A stretch of DNA of 64,000 bases, taken from NCBI RefSeq assembly GCF_040939455.1, contig NC_134112.1, positions 19,184,501 through 19,248,500 of the forward strand. Reading direction: 5' to 3'. The position numbers and the translations under genes are program-made. Positions 11,548-24,125 of this stretch are shown piece by piece. Every line of letters starts with the position of its first letter. Position 1 is the first letter of the stretch. The DNA is from Microcebus murinus (lineage: Eukaryota; Chordata; Mammalia; Primates; Cheirogaleidae). The notes below the pieces were generated by a model, which did not search any database, was not told the DNA's origin, and saw only the letters and a program-made list of their open reading frames with translations.

Positions 11548-12214
11548 TCAAACAGCTAAAGGTAATACCTAAGGCACGTGCAAGCTTTATCAACACATTC
11601 AATGAGCATGGCTCTGTGCCTCTGGAACTCAGCCATCATTATGTCCCCCTGCTGGGTGCTAAAAGTCACAGAAGATGACTTTATCTCTTGAACTTTTACA
11701 GGAGGCATCCAGTCAGCCATGGAAAGGCGCAGTGTATATGATTAGGGTAGAGCTGCTACAGGAAGAAGCTAGAATCACCTGGGGTTTTGTAGAGCCAAAC
11801 AAGGAGAGAGAAAACTGCTCGTATAACCCAGCAGACCATCCACTGTGCTGTGCAAAAACATGAACACCTGCGTTCCCAGGGCCTTTTCCTTTTATAGAAT
11901 GTATTACTGAATGTGCAGACAATTAGTGTCAGCTATAGGCAAGTGGCAGACACTCTGCTAAGGACAGCAATGGAGCGAACAGCAGACAAGATCAGAACTT
12001 TACAGACTCAGAAGGTACCAAGTATTAATAACAACAACTAGGGATAGGGAACAAACAAACAGAAATGGGAAAGTCACTAAGGTTAATAAAGGTCTAGATA
12101 AATATTTGGATCAATTAGCTGATGCTTATATAACTACATAAATAAATATGTATTGGGGTTCTTTTTCTACAATGATCTTGCTTCTCTGTGTTCTCAGAAT
12201 GATTAAATATGGGG

Positions 12215-12430
12215 TGATAACGTAAATTGACCTGGGTTCAACTCCCAGCTTCCTCACTTCCTAGCTCTGTGACTTTCAGCAAATTACCTAGCTATTTTAA
12301 GCCTCGATGTCCTCATCAATAAAATGTGGGTGGTGTAATGTTACCATATAGATTATTATGGGCATTAAATAAGATTAAATATAAAATGCTAGTATAGTCC
12401 TTGGGGAAAAGGAAGTGCTTAGAAAATTGT
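12215..12430 (+). repeat. MIR SINE
   Basis: The MIR order is visible: gacctgggttcaactcccagc, tagctctgtgactttcagca, cctcatcaataaaatgtggg, then gggcattaaataagattaaa. The sense orientation is clear. Confidence 0.88.
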
Positions 12431-12862
12431 GAATAGTAATATACATGCTTATTAAATTTTTAATACCTTCAATATAGCCCTTAGCATATCACATTTTATT
12501 TAGTAATTCTCGTGCTAAATTAGAGTTCCATTAGTCCTTCTTGCCCACTGTGCTGTGTCAGTAGTCGTGGCAGTGTTAAAATCCAGGTTAGCCCCTAAAA
12601 TGTCACTTGTTCATTCAGTTTCTTGCTTTGCTGGCTTCTTATTTGTTCAACTTCCTAGCTTTTTACTCTGCAAGATTTCTCTTCTCCATCTTATGTAGCC
12701 TTCAGTGTTATCATGGAAGCCAAAAACAAGTAAAGAATATTCTCATAGTCTTCAATATTCTAGATGACTCTAAAATGAATCTACTAAGAGGAGTTGCATA
12801 TCTCTGTAAATTCATTTCTCCATGTAATCACTGTCAGTCTGTGGAAGCCCATAATGTGAGCC

Positions 12863-12900
12863 AGTGTGTGTGTGTGCGAGTGTGTGTATGCATGTGTGTA
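12863..12900 (+). repeat. Imperfect TG microsatellite
   Basis: A gtgtgtgtg run interrupted by cgag and atgca. It explains a local open frame rich in Cys and Val. Confidence 0.85.
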
Positions 12901-13402
12901 CAATGCTCCCCTCCAACTCCTCACACTGATGGAACTATCCTTTACCCAAATGGCTCCACTAATTTTAAGAGGTAAATGGAACCTTTCAGGGCCCATATTC
13001 CTTTTCCATTAGAAAAATAATTTTAGCTCCAGGGACTCAGTCCCTGAAGTGCAGATGCTGATGTGAATGAAATGTGAAGTCCTCAAATGCAATGTGTGCA
13101 CTTACAGCTCTGGTGCTAAGTATAGCTCTAGGCCAGGAAGAGAGGGTTCATATATCCTGTTTCTAATATGACCCTAACCACAGAACCACCACAGCTAATG
13201 AAATTAACAGAACTCAGCTGGGCCCCTGCATTAACCAGGATGGGCGGGTGGATGGATGGGTGCTTGACTCCATTTTTTGTATTCATTTTCTGGTAGATTC
13301 AAAGGAAGGAGGAATCAAAATTAAATACAGTGGGCTAGGAGGCTGGAAGGGCCCAATCCCTCAAAAACATCATATATTCTACCCAGCACTAACACATTAG
13401 GT

Positions 13403-14115
13403 CAGAGGTCGGCAACCTGCTTCAACTTTCAGCAGCCTCAGCCATATTTTAATATGAATTATTTTTATCAAATCAATACTCCCAGAGAAGAGCAGCGTTA
13501 ATACAGAGGTTTTCTTGCTGTGGAAAGTGAATTCTGATGGAAAGATTGGAGTTGGGTTGGCAGAGGAAAGAGCAAAACCGAAACGGAAGTCAGAAGAAGG
13601 TCAAAGGCTCTGGTGCTTTGCTGAGGAAACTTCAGAACTCCCCAAATACCCATCGTCCTACTCCCCCAAAGCCATGCACGCAAACACATAAACTAACTCA
13701 GTGGTTTCAACTCTGGTAGGTTGGAATCGCCTGGGAAGCTTTGAAAAGCACACAAGGCCAACTGCTGCAGAGTATCTGGGCGTGGGGCCCAAGCACGGCT
13801 TCATGGTTTATTGTTTAAGCTCCCAGGGTGATTCCAATGCCCAGCTGGGTTATGACCCACTGGTCTAGGTGAACAAGATATCTGTGCGTTGCAATCACAG
13901 CTTCAGGGCAATTCTCCTTGACCCTGCTTTTAACCAGATGGCTTCACTGCTTTCCTCCACTCATGTAGACACCCTGGCCCTGGCAATGGCATGAACTGCC
14001 TTCTTTTCTGAGGTCTGAGCTGAGGCTATGGGGCCCAGTGCAGACTGCTGAAAGCCCCAGTCTCTTTATTCCAGCCAAGTCTGGCCCTTCAAAGGGAAAA
14101 GTTTGCCAATCCTTG
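13403..14115 (+). mobile_element. Possible hAT-type DNA transposon, interrupted
   Basis: The left end cagaggtcggcaacctg and the right end gtttgccaatccttg are approximate inverted repeats of the Charlie-type terminus. The flanking 8-mers cattaggt and gactagat agree at 5 of 8 positions, as for a decayed hAT duplication. Much of the interior is unassigned, and the limits assume that the two ends belong together. Confidence 0.45.
13699..13862 (+). mobile_element. MER20-like MITE nested in the hAT copy
   Basis: It starts cagtggtttcaa and ends tgacccactg. In between are aatcgcctgggaagc, atctgggcgtggggccc and cccagggtgattccaatg, the MER20 order. Confidence 0.75.
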
Positions 14116-14319
14116 GACTAGATGACAAACATTCAGTCATCTCACCTTCAAATTTAAATACAACAGCAGCAGCTACCAATGACTGAACATCCTTTGAGGT
14201 GGACACTCTTTGTGCTGCTTCACATACATATCGTTAGTGCTTGTAACTCTGCATAGCAGGTATTGCTGTAAAATCTCCAAATTCCCAAATCTCAAAATCT
14301 CTCCCCTTCTCTCCACATG

Positions 14320-14990
14320 CACTGCCAGCATCTTAATCCAAGCCACCATCAGGCTTGCACCAAGACTATGGCCAAAGCCTCCTGCCTGGTCACTGGCCTT
14401 CAATCTTGTCACTCTCCAATCTATTTCTACATCTCTGAAAAGCAGAAAGAAGCTTGCTTAAAATCCATCAGTGGCTCTTGGAATAAAAGCTACACTTCTT
14501 TCCAGAACTGCCCAGCCCTGCATGTCCAGCTCCTGATCCTCCCTCACCCTCATCCTGTGCCCGTCTCCCCTTGGCCACCAAGCTCAACCACACTGGCTTC
14601 CTTCCACTTTGAGAGCACGCTAATTTTTTTTTTTCCCAAGCTCTGGTCATCAAACATGTTTCTTCTGCATAGAATGCTTGCCCTTCCATCCTTCAGGGCT
14701 AGGCTGAAATAGCACCTCCACAGAAAAGCCTTCCCTCTCTACCCCATCTATGTAGCAGTCCACCCCCTCTCCAATTGTTTTCCATCACCCCACCCTGGTT
14801 GTTTCTTTCTTCATACTTACCATAATTTGCAAGTATTTATTGTAGAGTTACTATTTGTGTCTGGTCCTCCCACTAGCCAGCTGGTACCTCAATGACAGGG
14901 GCCTCATCTATTATACTCATCAAAGTACCCGCAGTGGCCAGCACAATGCCCAGTACTTAGCCACTTTGTAATAAATACTTCTTGGATGAA
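14320..14990 (+). repeat. L2 LINE 3' region
   Basis: Long L2 3' sequence: aatccaagccaccatcagg, then tgcatagaatgcttgccctt, aagccttccctctctacccc, and finally cagcacaatgcccagtactt with aataaatacttcttggatga. Confidence 0.85.
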
Positions 14991-15459
14991 CAAAGGAGTC
15001 TATTTTACAGACATCAAATAAGCTCATTAACTTGCCTGAGGCCAAAGAGCTAATAACAACTATTATAGAAATCTATCTTTCAGAGGGAAAAGAACATTCT
15101 GCTAGGGTTTGTATAACATTCTCTAAAAAACAACTTATCATGTTTATCCTGAAGACTTGAAATCACTGTAATTGTCCTGAATCTCCTTTGCTCCACATAT
15201 AACCTAAACCACAGCACGACTGTCCATGAGCTAAGTACATCCAGCTGGTAGCTCGAGGTTGAGAGGATTTTGCAATAGTGGAAATCCTCGTGTTTTTTAA
15301 ATGTGCTTGTCACAAAGCATTTTTTTAAAGTGCTATCTACATTGCCCAGCGGAAGCCCCTGTGTTTCATCAAGTTATAATCCAGGTGGGCCACCAGTGGG
15401 ATTTTCCTCTGGCAAGGGAGGCCATGGCCATTCACATCAACACGCACGAGTCTCTTCTA

Positions 15460-15696
<237 letters not shown>

Positions 15697-15867
15697 TCAA
15701 ACATTGTAAATGCAACTTCAGAAAGAGTTAGGTGGACAGATGGGGGACGCTGGCCATTAAAATTTGCTATTTTAGGTTGGAAACCTAAAATTGGTATAAA
15801 AATTCTGTATGAAACCTAAGTGCCGCATACCTCTGAACAAAGTGACATTAGGTTTCCTTTCTTCTAG

Positions 15868-15945
15868 AGCAGGGCTATCCAGCAGAAACTTGCTGCAATG
15901 ATAGAAATGTTCTATCATCTCCACCGTCCAAAGCAACAGCCATTC
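15868..15945 (+). mobile_element. hAT-type MITE terminal fragment
   Basis: The wording gggctatccagcagaaact and gatagaaatgttctatcat matches the terminus of the family also seen at 21508-21700 in the opposite orientation. It is close to the BMPER acceptor but outside the exon. Confidence 0.55.
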
Positions 15946-18139
15946 CCTATATTTGGCTTTCTGAAGATGTACAATTAAATCCACTTTTGTAATATCTTAG
16001 AACCTTCGTTTTTAGGAACACTGAATCTTCATTCTTTAGACTGAGTGACACATTTCAACTAAAGTAAATATTTTAGGCCCCTAATTAGACTGAAAGATAA
16101 AGAGGATTAAACCAAGGTTTCTGTAGCTTAAGTTTAAATATGGAAATGATGGACCTGTATACAAATTCAACTGAAATGTGTTTAAAGGCAAACTAACACG
16201 TTTTCAAACATGTTGATCACAAAGACATAATATTACAGCTTACAGAGTGCTTTCACATGCAGTCTGTCACTGTATGGTAAAGAAGACATAGTACAGTCTC
16301 TTTTTTTTATATATGAAGGGGTCATTTCACAACTGACTTATAATCACTTATTAGTGGCAAAAGAACAAATTAAATTATATCACCTAACTTTGAAAATAGT
16401 GTTCTTCTTATTTGCATCATACTATAATCCTCCTCTTCGTCTTCCAGCAAATTTACTGCCTAACAATTTTGAGTTAACATTTATGCTAGAGGCCCCCAAG
16501 ATTAATAAAATTTAACTGCCCTGATATCTTTCATATTCTTGTTCAGCAAACCCCCTTCCTCCCAGAATTGAATTCAATGATGAACACAGGAAAAATAATA
16601 CTCAAGATTACAAGCTACACAGATGATCTTGAAAAATGATCAAGACACGGCCATCCAATGTTTGTCATGTCATTTTCTCTTGGTGTGGGCTGTATATGCA
16701 CCTGATTGTGCAGAGCAGTCAGGTAGCCCTGGGTAGAGGTTGGCACAGAGCCTGCTCCGAACAAGAACTAAATGCAGAAACCATATTAAAGGATCGATGG
16801 ACTCACAGTGTACCTGCAAAGTTATTATAGCCCAGAGTCCAAGGGCACAGCTTTGGGAAATTGGAATTAACAGGGACAAAGAGGAACAGTCTGAAACCTA
16901 AAAAGCTTCCTTTCATTTCATCCATTGAGAGAGTGTTTGATGAGCAATATTTAAGACACAATAACCAGGAGAGAAAAACTGACCTTTTTCCTTTCTGTAA
17001 TAACCAAAGCTGTGTTCCTAAATACCTTCCCTTGCCTCAGTTATAGAAATCCTGTGAAAACATGTTCACTAGCAAATGCACACCAGCACTGAACACAGAG
17101 CACTGTCTTTACATTGGTTGGAGTCTCCGGACTTCCAAAGAAAAGCCCGATGGAGCTTGTCCTTAAAATGGGACTCTAAATGTCCAAGTACAAACCCCCA
17201 TCCACGCCATTTCCTTATTGTTTCAGTTTTCATTTGAGAATAACCCACACCCATCATAGTCATGCTCAGACTTCACAGTGACATGTGTGGCTGCCCCAAA
17301 GAGGCAGGTTCTAGCCTCTAATCCCATTCCTACTTCACTTCCCCAATAGAATTTGTCCCCCACCCTCCCTCCCAGCTCATGGGGGAATGAATCTCTCCCA
17401 TGTACACAGCTCCCACTGCGGTGACATGGATGGAGTGGCACATAATGGGCCTGGAAAAATGACAGGACTTAAATGGAAAAAAACTAGTCTCAATGTGAGA
17501 AAATATGTACTCCCCTTGGAAAGAATGTCTCTTATAATTCTGTTACACAAAATGGCAAGGACAATAAACAAATACAATGGAATTTGGGTAAAGAGATTGT
17601 TAATGAATATTTTCTTTCTTTTCTCTTGATTTCTACTCATTGTCCTATTAAGCTATTTATGCAATATAAAATAAATTATGGACAGCAAAACCCAATTCAT
17701 TGAAAGAAAATATTTTAAAGTACATATTTAATAATCACCACCTGCAAACACTCCATCCACCTCACCAACAGACCCTTCTCACCCACAGACACAATTGACA
17801 ATATGCCTACACTGCAAAACTAAGGAAGATTTGAGCTTTTTATATGACCCAGTGCTCGTGAGAGAAAAAGAAATGTTTGTCAAAGCCAGTACTTTCCTTG
17901 AAATATTTTGCATATTTTTAAAGACTTGAAAGATGTGTTTTGTCACAGATGTTAGCATTCTAAAGATGTTTTTTACTCATCAAGTTGATGATTTTTTACA
18001 CAAATAGTGACCAGGATTTGTGAGAGGAGGGAGAAGTAGACACCCCCATACTCTGCTGGCAGATGTGTAACGCTGTCAGCTCTTACGTGGAGCGTGTTGA
18101 CATGTGAAGCGTTTCGTGTGATTGTGTCTTGCCATGGGA

Positions 18140-18270
18140 TGCGAGGGAGATATTGTTACTACTCCACTTAACAGATAGGGAAGCTAAAGCTTGGGGGTGT
18201 TAAGTTAACTTGCCCAAGGCCACGTAGCTAATGACAGAACCAGAACTAGAAAACCAGGGCTATAAATCAG
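18140..18270 (-). repeat. MIR SINE
   Basis: The antisense MIR core is recognisable: ccacttaacagatagggaag, gttaacttgcccaaggccac, gtagctaatgacagaaccag. Confidence 0.85.
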
Positions 18271-18329
18271 GGTTTGTTTTTTTTTTTTTTAATCTTAAAA
18301 CCCATATTTACAGTAACTACATTAGAAGA

Positions 18330-18850
18330 TTCTTTTTAGAGAGCAATTTGGAAATATTACGAATAGTCCAAAGAAAGATTCTTATCCTTTGATAGAAATT
18401 TTGTACCTAAGGCAACAGTAATTCATGTGGACAAAGGTTTCAAATATAGGAATTTTCATCCCAAGGCTATTTAAAAATTTTTAAGAAAAAGAAAAAAAAA
18501 AGGAAATAACCTAAATTGCCTATAATAGAGGCCCAGTTAAATAAATTTAGATGACGTCTATGATGAAATACTCTACAGCCATTGCAATGATGTTTTGGAA
18601 ATCTATTTTAAAATATGGGGAAATGTTCAGGAGGAATTAACTGAAAAAACGTAGGAAAACATAACTGTGTTTCAATATTGTGTAATCAGACACTGAAAAC
18701 AAGAATAACTGAAAACAGATAATGCCCAAATATTCACAATGATCAACTCTGTGTAGTAGAACTATGACTGTCTTTAATTTTCGTATCTGTGTTTTCTACA
18801 ATGAACACATATCACTTTTCTAAAAAGGTAAACATCACAGTTTACTTTAA
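18330..18850 (+). repeat. Ancient L1M 3' fragment
   Basis: The L1M 3' UTR pattern is visible: gagcaatttggaaatatta, taacctaaattgcctataat, gaaatactctacagccattg, and a tail with tctacaatgaacacatatca. Confidence 0.75.
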
Positions 18851-19257
18851 AAACAATTAAAAAGAAGAACATAGAAGGTATTAATATTTAAATCAGAATT
18901 TAGGAACTGTAGTGGGAAAATAAGGAATAAAGAATGGGAGAAAATTAGAGCTTCCATTTATAGGTCTTAGTTAATAAACATTTCTCCCAATCTAACGTTT
19001 TCCCAATCTGTGCATTGGTGACCTCCTGACAAAGGCTTTGCTTTGATTCTCTCTGTATTGCCCTCACACTTCCACTTCATTGGTCTACATTGCTGTGGAT
19101 GGAACAGATAATGGAATAATTTGCATGCTTCTTCTGGTTACAAAGTAATTTATTAAGAGAAAAATAAAAGTATCTTCAAATGCACTTCTGATTTCAGAGA
19201 GGGGCAAAACCACTGTCATTCAACTGTTCAATTCACATTTGTCATACACAAGGAAAA

Positions 19258-20505
19258 GAATCCCTATTCAAGAAATGGTGCTGGGAAAATTAGATACCCA
19301 CATGTAGAGGACTGAAACAGGATCTGCACCTCTCACTTCTCACAAAAATCAACTCATGGTGGATAACAGACTTAAACCTAAGGCATGTAACTATAAGAAT
19401 TCTACACGAGGAGGTTGGAAAAACTCATAGATATTGGCCTAGGCAAAGAATTTATGAAGAAGACCCCAAAGGCCATCACAGCAACAACAAAAATAAATAA
19501 AGGGGACCTGATTAAATTAAAATGCTTCTGCACAACCAAGGAAACAATCAATAGAGCTAACAGACAACCTACAGAATAAGAGAAAATATTTGCATGCTAT
19601 ACATCCGATAAAGAGCTAATAACCAGAATCTACAAAGAACTCAGGCAAATCAGCAGGAAAACATCAAACAGCCCCATTAAAAAGCAGACAAAAGATATGA
19701 ACAGAAGCTTTTTAAAAGAAGATAGACTAATGGCTTTTTTGTAAGCATCTGAAAAAATGCCCAATGTTTCTAATCATCAGGGAAATGCAAATCAAAACCG
19801 TAATGATATATCACCTAACAATAGCTTTTATCAAAAAAGTCCCAAAACAACAGATGCTGGCATGGCTGCAGAGAGATAGGAACACTCATACACTGTTGGT
19901 AGGAATGCAAACTAGTACAACCTTTGTGGAAACTAGTATGAAGATACCTCAAAGAACTAAAAGTAGACCTATCATTTGATCCAGCAATCCCTCTACTGGG
20001 TATCTACCCAAAAGAAAAAAATGTATATTCTATAAAAAAGACACTTGCACTCGAATGTTTATAGCAGCACAATTCACAATTACAAAATGTGGAACAACCC
20101 AAGTGCCCATCTATACATGAGTGGATCAATAAAATGTGTTACATGTATACCATGTAGTATTACTCAGCCATAAAAACAATGGTAAACTAACAACTATTGT
20201 AACAACCTGGGTGGAACTGGAGATCATCTTTTTAAGCAAAGTATCACAAGAATGGAAGAACAAAAACCGTATGTACTCTCTACTAAATTGAAACTTATAT
20301 ATCAACACTCATGTGCACATATGGTAGTAAAATTCAATGGAAATCAAGCAGATGGGAGGGGGAGGAGGGGATAGGTAGATTCAGACCTAATGGGCACAAT
20401 GCACACTATATGGGTGATGGACACACTTATAACTTTGACTCAAACTGTATAAAAGCAATTCATGTAACCAAAATGTTTGTATTCCCATAATAGTCTGAAA
20501 TTAAA
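19258..20505 (+). mobile_element. 5'-truncated LINE-1 (ORF2 C-terminus and 3' UTR)
   Basis: It starts inside late ORF2 (ccctattcaagaaatggtgc) and continues through the conserved ctcatacactg/ccagcaatccctctactgg region. A G-rich 3' UTR (gatgggagggggaggagggg) leads to a short A tail. The ORF2 frame is broken: only about 70 codons are open at 19764-19979. The 3' UTR differs from that of the L1 at 46096, so the two belong to different subfamilies. Confidence 0.92.
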
Positions 20506-21276
20506 AAAAAAAGAAAAATAGCTTAAAAATAAGATTATATACCAAAAAAAGAGAAAGATTTCTAATAATATAAGCATGCAGGGGAAAAAAATCATGTTTA
20601 TCACACTTAATAATTCAATATGAGGAAAATCTAATTTATGGTACAGTAGAGTTGAATTTTTATGAATTTATGGAAGATTGTTGTCCCTTCCTTAATCAGT
20701 ATGCACCAATAGTGTATATTTATATTCATTTTGTAGAATAAATAGCAGAATTTTATCACTCTTAGTCATTACTGAGATTTATGGCTTTGGTATCTCTGCT
20801 TTCCTAACATTATTCTGTCACAATTCTGTTCTGTTTGATGGTGAGTTGGTCAGGAAACACGGCCGCCCATTGCTCCAGGGGGAAAACACAGGCTGCGTTG
20901 CCCTGAGCTTTTCCAGGAAAGCTCTGAAGGTGAAGGGTACCTGCTTAACTCTTTGGGTTTCCACTGTAACAGAGTTAACAAAATAACAAAGGCATCAGAG
21001 GCCTATGCAATTCCTTTAAGTGTACTTTCCATCCCAGAAGCTTTTAATTAATGCATCTAGAAATGGTTTTCTGATTCATCTGCCCCATTCCTGGCATCTT
21101 TCTTGGCAGCCAAGTGATGCAGGCAGGACTCTTGCTCTGTGTGGCTCACACAGCTGCTCGGTGCCACCATAAGGCAAGAGGACACTAAGAGCTACCTGCT
21201 GCCTGGGCCCAGGGAGCTGGCGCCATGCTGGGCAGCGCTTTGTCAAACACCAGCTATCTCCCTTCTCTCATCTCTT

Positions 21277-21278
<2 letters not shown>

Positions 21279-21314
<36 letters not shown>
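21279..21314 (+). repeat. TG microsatellite ending in CGCGC
   Basis: About 15 TG units run directly into gcgcgc. Such alternating purine-pyrimidine DNA can adopt Z-form; that is inference. Confidence 0.92.
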
Positions 21315-21507
21315 GGGTTTCGATGACTCCTTGGAGGCATGTTTTAAACCTCTTCCTTGCAGCCTGGCACGGCAGTGTGATCACCTTCGGTCAGTTCCCT
21401 CCTTACAATCCAACTGAGCACAATTCATCAGCAGGGGAGCCATCCACCCCTCTGTCCCCCATCAATCAAGCTACTGCCACTGCCTCCTGCAGAGCTCCAA
21501 ATTGGAA

Positions 21508-21700
21508 ACCATTAGCCACACGTGGCTATTTAAATTGAAATTGTAGTGAATTACAATGCATTAAAATTACAAATCCAGTTCCTCAGTCACACTAGCCACA
21601 TTTCAAAATGTTCAATGGCCACCTGCAGCGATGGCTACCATATCACACAGCACTGATTTACAACATTCCCGTCACTGCAGAAAGTTCTGTTGGATGGTGA
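21508..21700 (-). mobile_element. hAT-type MITE
   Basis: It carries two copies of the family's 'tagccac' wording (tagccacacgtggctattt; cactagccacatttcaaa) and the terminal agaaagttctgttggatgg. It is related to the fragment at 15868-15945. Confidence 0.65.
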
Positions 21701-21999
21701 TGCCAAGAGTTCAGCTCCATCAACATTAGGAAAACCATTTTGTCCTCCCAGAGGGATTTACAGGTGTAGTGAGATTAGGATCGAGCTCATTCCTGTCTCT
21801 GACTGGGCACCTGCAAAGAAAGTTCAGACTTCGTGGCATTCAATTCAAGGTTCCTGGCAATTTAGACTTCAGCTCACTTTTCTAATTTCATCTCTTTCTT
21901 CTCCATTGATTCTTTTACCAAGTCATAGAATGTTTCACCAGCCCTCGGGCTTCCCTTCCATCTTGCTATTCTGGCCTTTCATGTACTTCCTTGTCTTTT

Positions 22000-22245
22000 A
22001 AACTGGAAAAATCTGATGGCTGTTCTTTAAGACTTAGCTCAAGTTCCTCCATGGTGCTTGGGACTGGCCTGAGAAAAGTTGGCCACTACCTATTGGGTCT
22101 CATGTCTACCACACCCTGTAAACCACAGCCACTTCTCTCTCTCCCTGTTGGGGGGGGGGGGGCGCAAGGATGGTGTCTGGCTCATTCAGCCCCAGCCCAG
22201 TGCCTTGAACAGGCAGCTCAGTAAATATCTGGTGAATCATCCAAA
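22000..22245 (+). repeat. L2 LINE 3' fragment with a G13 run
   Basis: The L2-like order is ttaagacttagctcaagttc, then ccagcccagtgccttgaaca and cagtaaatatctggtgaat. A G13 homopolymer at 22150-22162 interrupts it. Confidence 0.65.
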
Positions 22246-23243
22246 GAGTGGATAAGAGTGCCCTAATGACCTTTGTCCAACCCATAGGACTGGACAGTTG
22301 GACACTGACATCTGAAGGCATGGATTCCATCCTTGTCCCTGCTCCCTGGCCATGCCTAACATAGCATGGACCTAGAGGCTGTTGGCCACAGCAACCTCTG
22401 AACCAAGCTGCTTCTTCTAGAACCTTTCTGCTGTCATTTTCATTGTGTATTTCTTGTACTCTTCTCCTGTGTCCCAGGGATTTTTTTTTTAATTTAATGA
22501 CTGGTGGAAAAAAAGGATTTGATGAGAGAATTCTGCTTCAATGACTCATTTTCAATAAAGCACATATTTGATACTGTAAGAACAACCTATAGTTCTTCAT
22601 GTTATTAAAAAGGCAAGCCTCCAATACTGCTAAAATCAAAACATCAAACATGCCTGAGCTTCCTAGCAACAGCATATCCAAGTGATTTTCCCTCTGCTTT
22701 CTCTGGCACAAGGGCCACCCTGTCAGACAGAGGCAAGTGCTGCTGCTTCCCAGCCACAGGTTTGACAGACAGATGTATTAACTGTTGGGAACTCTCCATG
22801 CTGCTCCTGGGGACCAGAAGGGCAAGCCACAAGTGGCAGCGGCCAGCCCCGTCCGGGAGCCAGATATCCAGTTCCCCTCTGCCACCAGCAAGGGTCTTTG
22901 GCTGGGCTGTGTCTGTCAGTCTGGAGGTCAGCTTCCCTGAGAGCAACGGCAGGACCAGGGCAGAGCTCAGCAGCATGAGGAAGATAACTAGAAAACCACA
23001 TTGTGGCCATATGGCTCTCCTCGCTCCACATGTCTGGGACGTTTGCAGAAGTGAGTGAAGGCACCTTAGGCTTGGTGGTGCCTGGGCATCAGTGGAAAGG
23101 AGAGACAGAGCTGCCAGGAGACTGTTAAAAAAAATCCATTTATTCTTTAACCCTTAAAATTCTGCATTGATTTCCCTGATCTGTTTTGCATGGAAACAAC
23201 TAGAGGTCATAGTGAAGATAAGAAGGCATGTCCATGTCACATT

Positions 23244-23246
<3 letters not shown>

Positions 23247-23293
<47 letters not shown>
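23247..23293. repeat. TA microsatellite
   Basis: About 23 uninterrupted TA units. Repeats like this are fragile and length-variable. Confidence 0.95.
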
Positions 23294-23295
<2 letters not shown>

Positions 23296-23825
23296 CGTCC
23301 AGGTATTATGCACTTCCCCTCAATACTACATAAGTACCCTCACTGAACAGGTACGAAAAGCACCATTCCAGCAAGAAAGACAGGGCCAGGAGATGCAGTC
23401 ATGGGAACTGTGAGGCTGCGTTACGAGCTGTTAAGGAAAGGGCAAGGGCAAGCTCCTCGCCAGCCAGCAGGGCGTTTCTGCTGCTCCCTCCAGATCCTTC
23501 CTGGGCCAGCCATGGCTTGGCACCTCCATGGCGATTGTCCACTCTGGCTTAATAGTGGTGAGAATATTCCAGCTTCTGTGGCTCCCTGGGGTTGTCAAGA
23601 CAGCCCAGCAAGTCCAGGCATTCCTATTAGCTTGTCCATTTCATGAACTTGATCTGGGGAGGCAGGACAGGGGAATACTGAGAATGGGAGCCCAGCTGCT
23701 TCTCTGGTTGTAGCTACAAAACTTATCTCCAGCCCAGCTTTACAAGCTCTCCCTTCCTCCCCCTACCCAAGTTAGACCTTTGGCCCTCTCCTAAGGGAAA
23801 AGAAGGAATTCATGGAGTTCTGTTT

Positions 23826-24125
23826 GTTCCAGGCACTAAGTCAGGCACAGAGACTAACAGAGATGGACTCCTCCTAAGAAGGTAGGATTATGCAGATGCT
23901 AAAAACCAAACTCCAAATGACATAAAGGCCACTAAGGGCAGGAAGCCAGTCCAATGGGATACTGAGGACTAATTCTATGGGGTGTGACAGGGGTGGCCAG
24001 AGACTTCCCAGCAGGACAACACGGGAGCTGGGGTTTGAAGGAGCTATGGAATATTGTCTGGTTAGAGAATGAGGAAAAGGAAATTCCAGGCAAAGGAAGG
24101 AGCCTGCATAAAGGCACAGGGTTTC
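23826..24125 (-). repeat. L2-like LINE fragment, antisense
   Basis: The wording gctggggtttgaaggagc, attccaggcaaaggaagg and tgcataaaggcacaggg is the complement of the L2 segment that reads '...ctttgcacatgctgttcc...'. Confidence 0.55.

Noticed and set aside
14317..14712. 131-codon plus-strand frame
   Set aside because: It lies within an L2 3' region and its composition follows the repeat.
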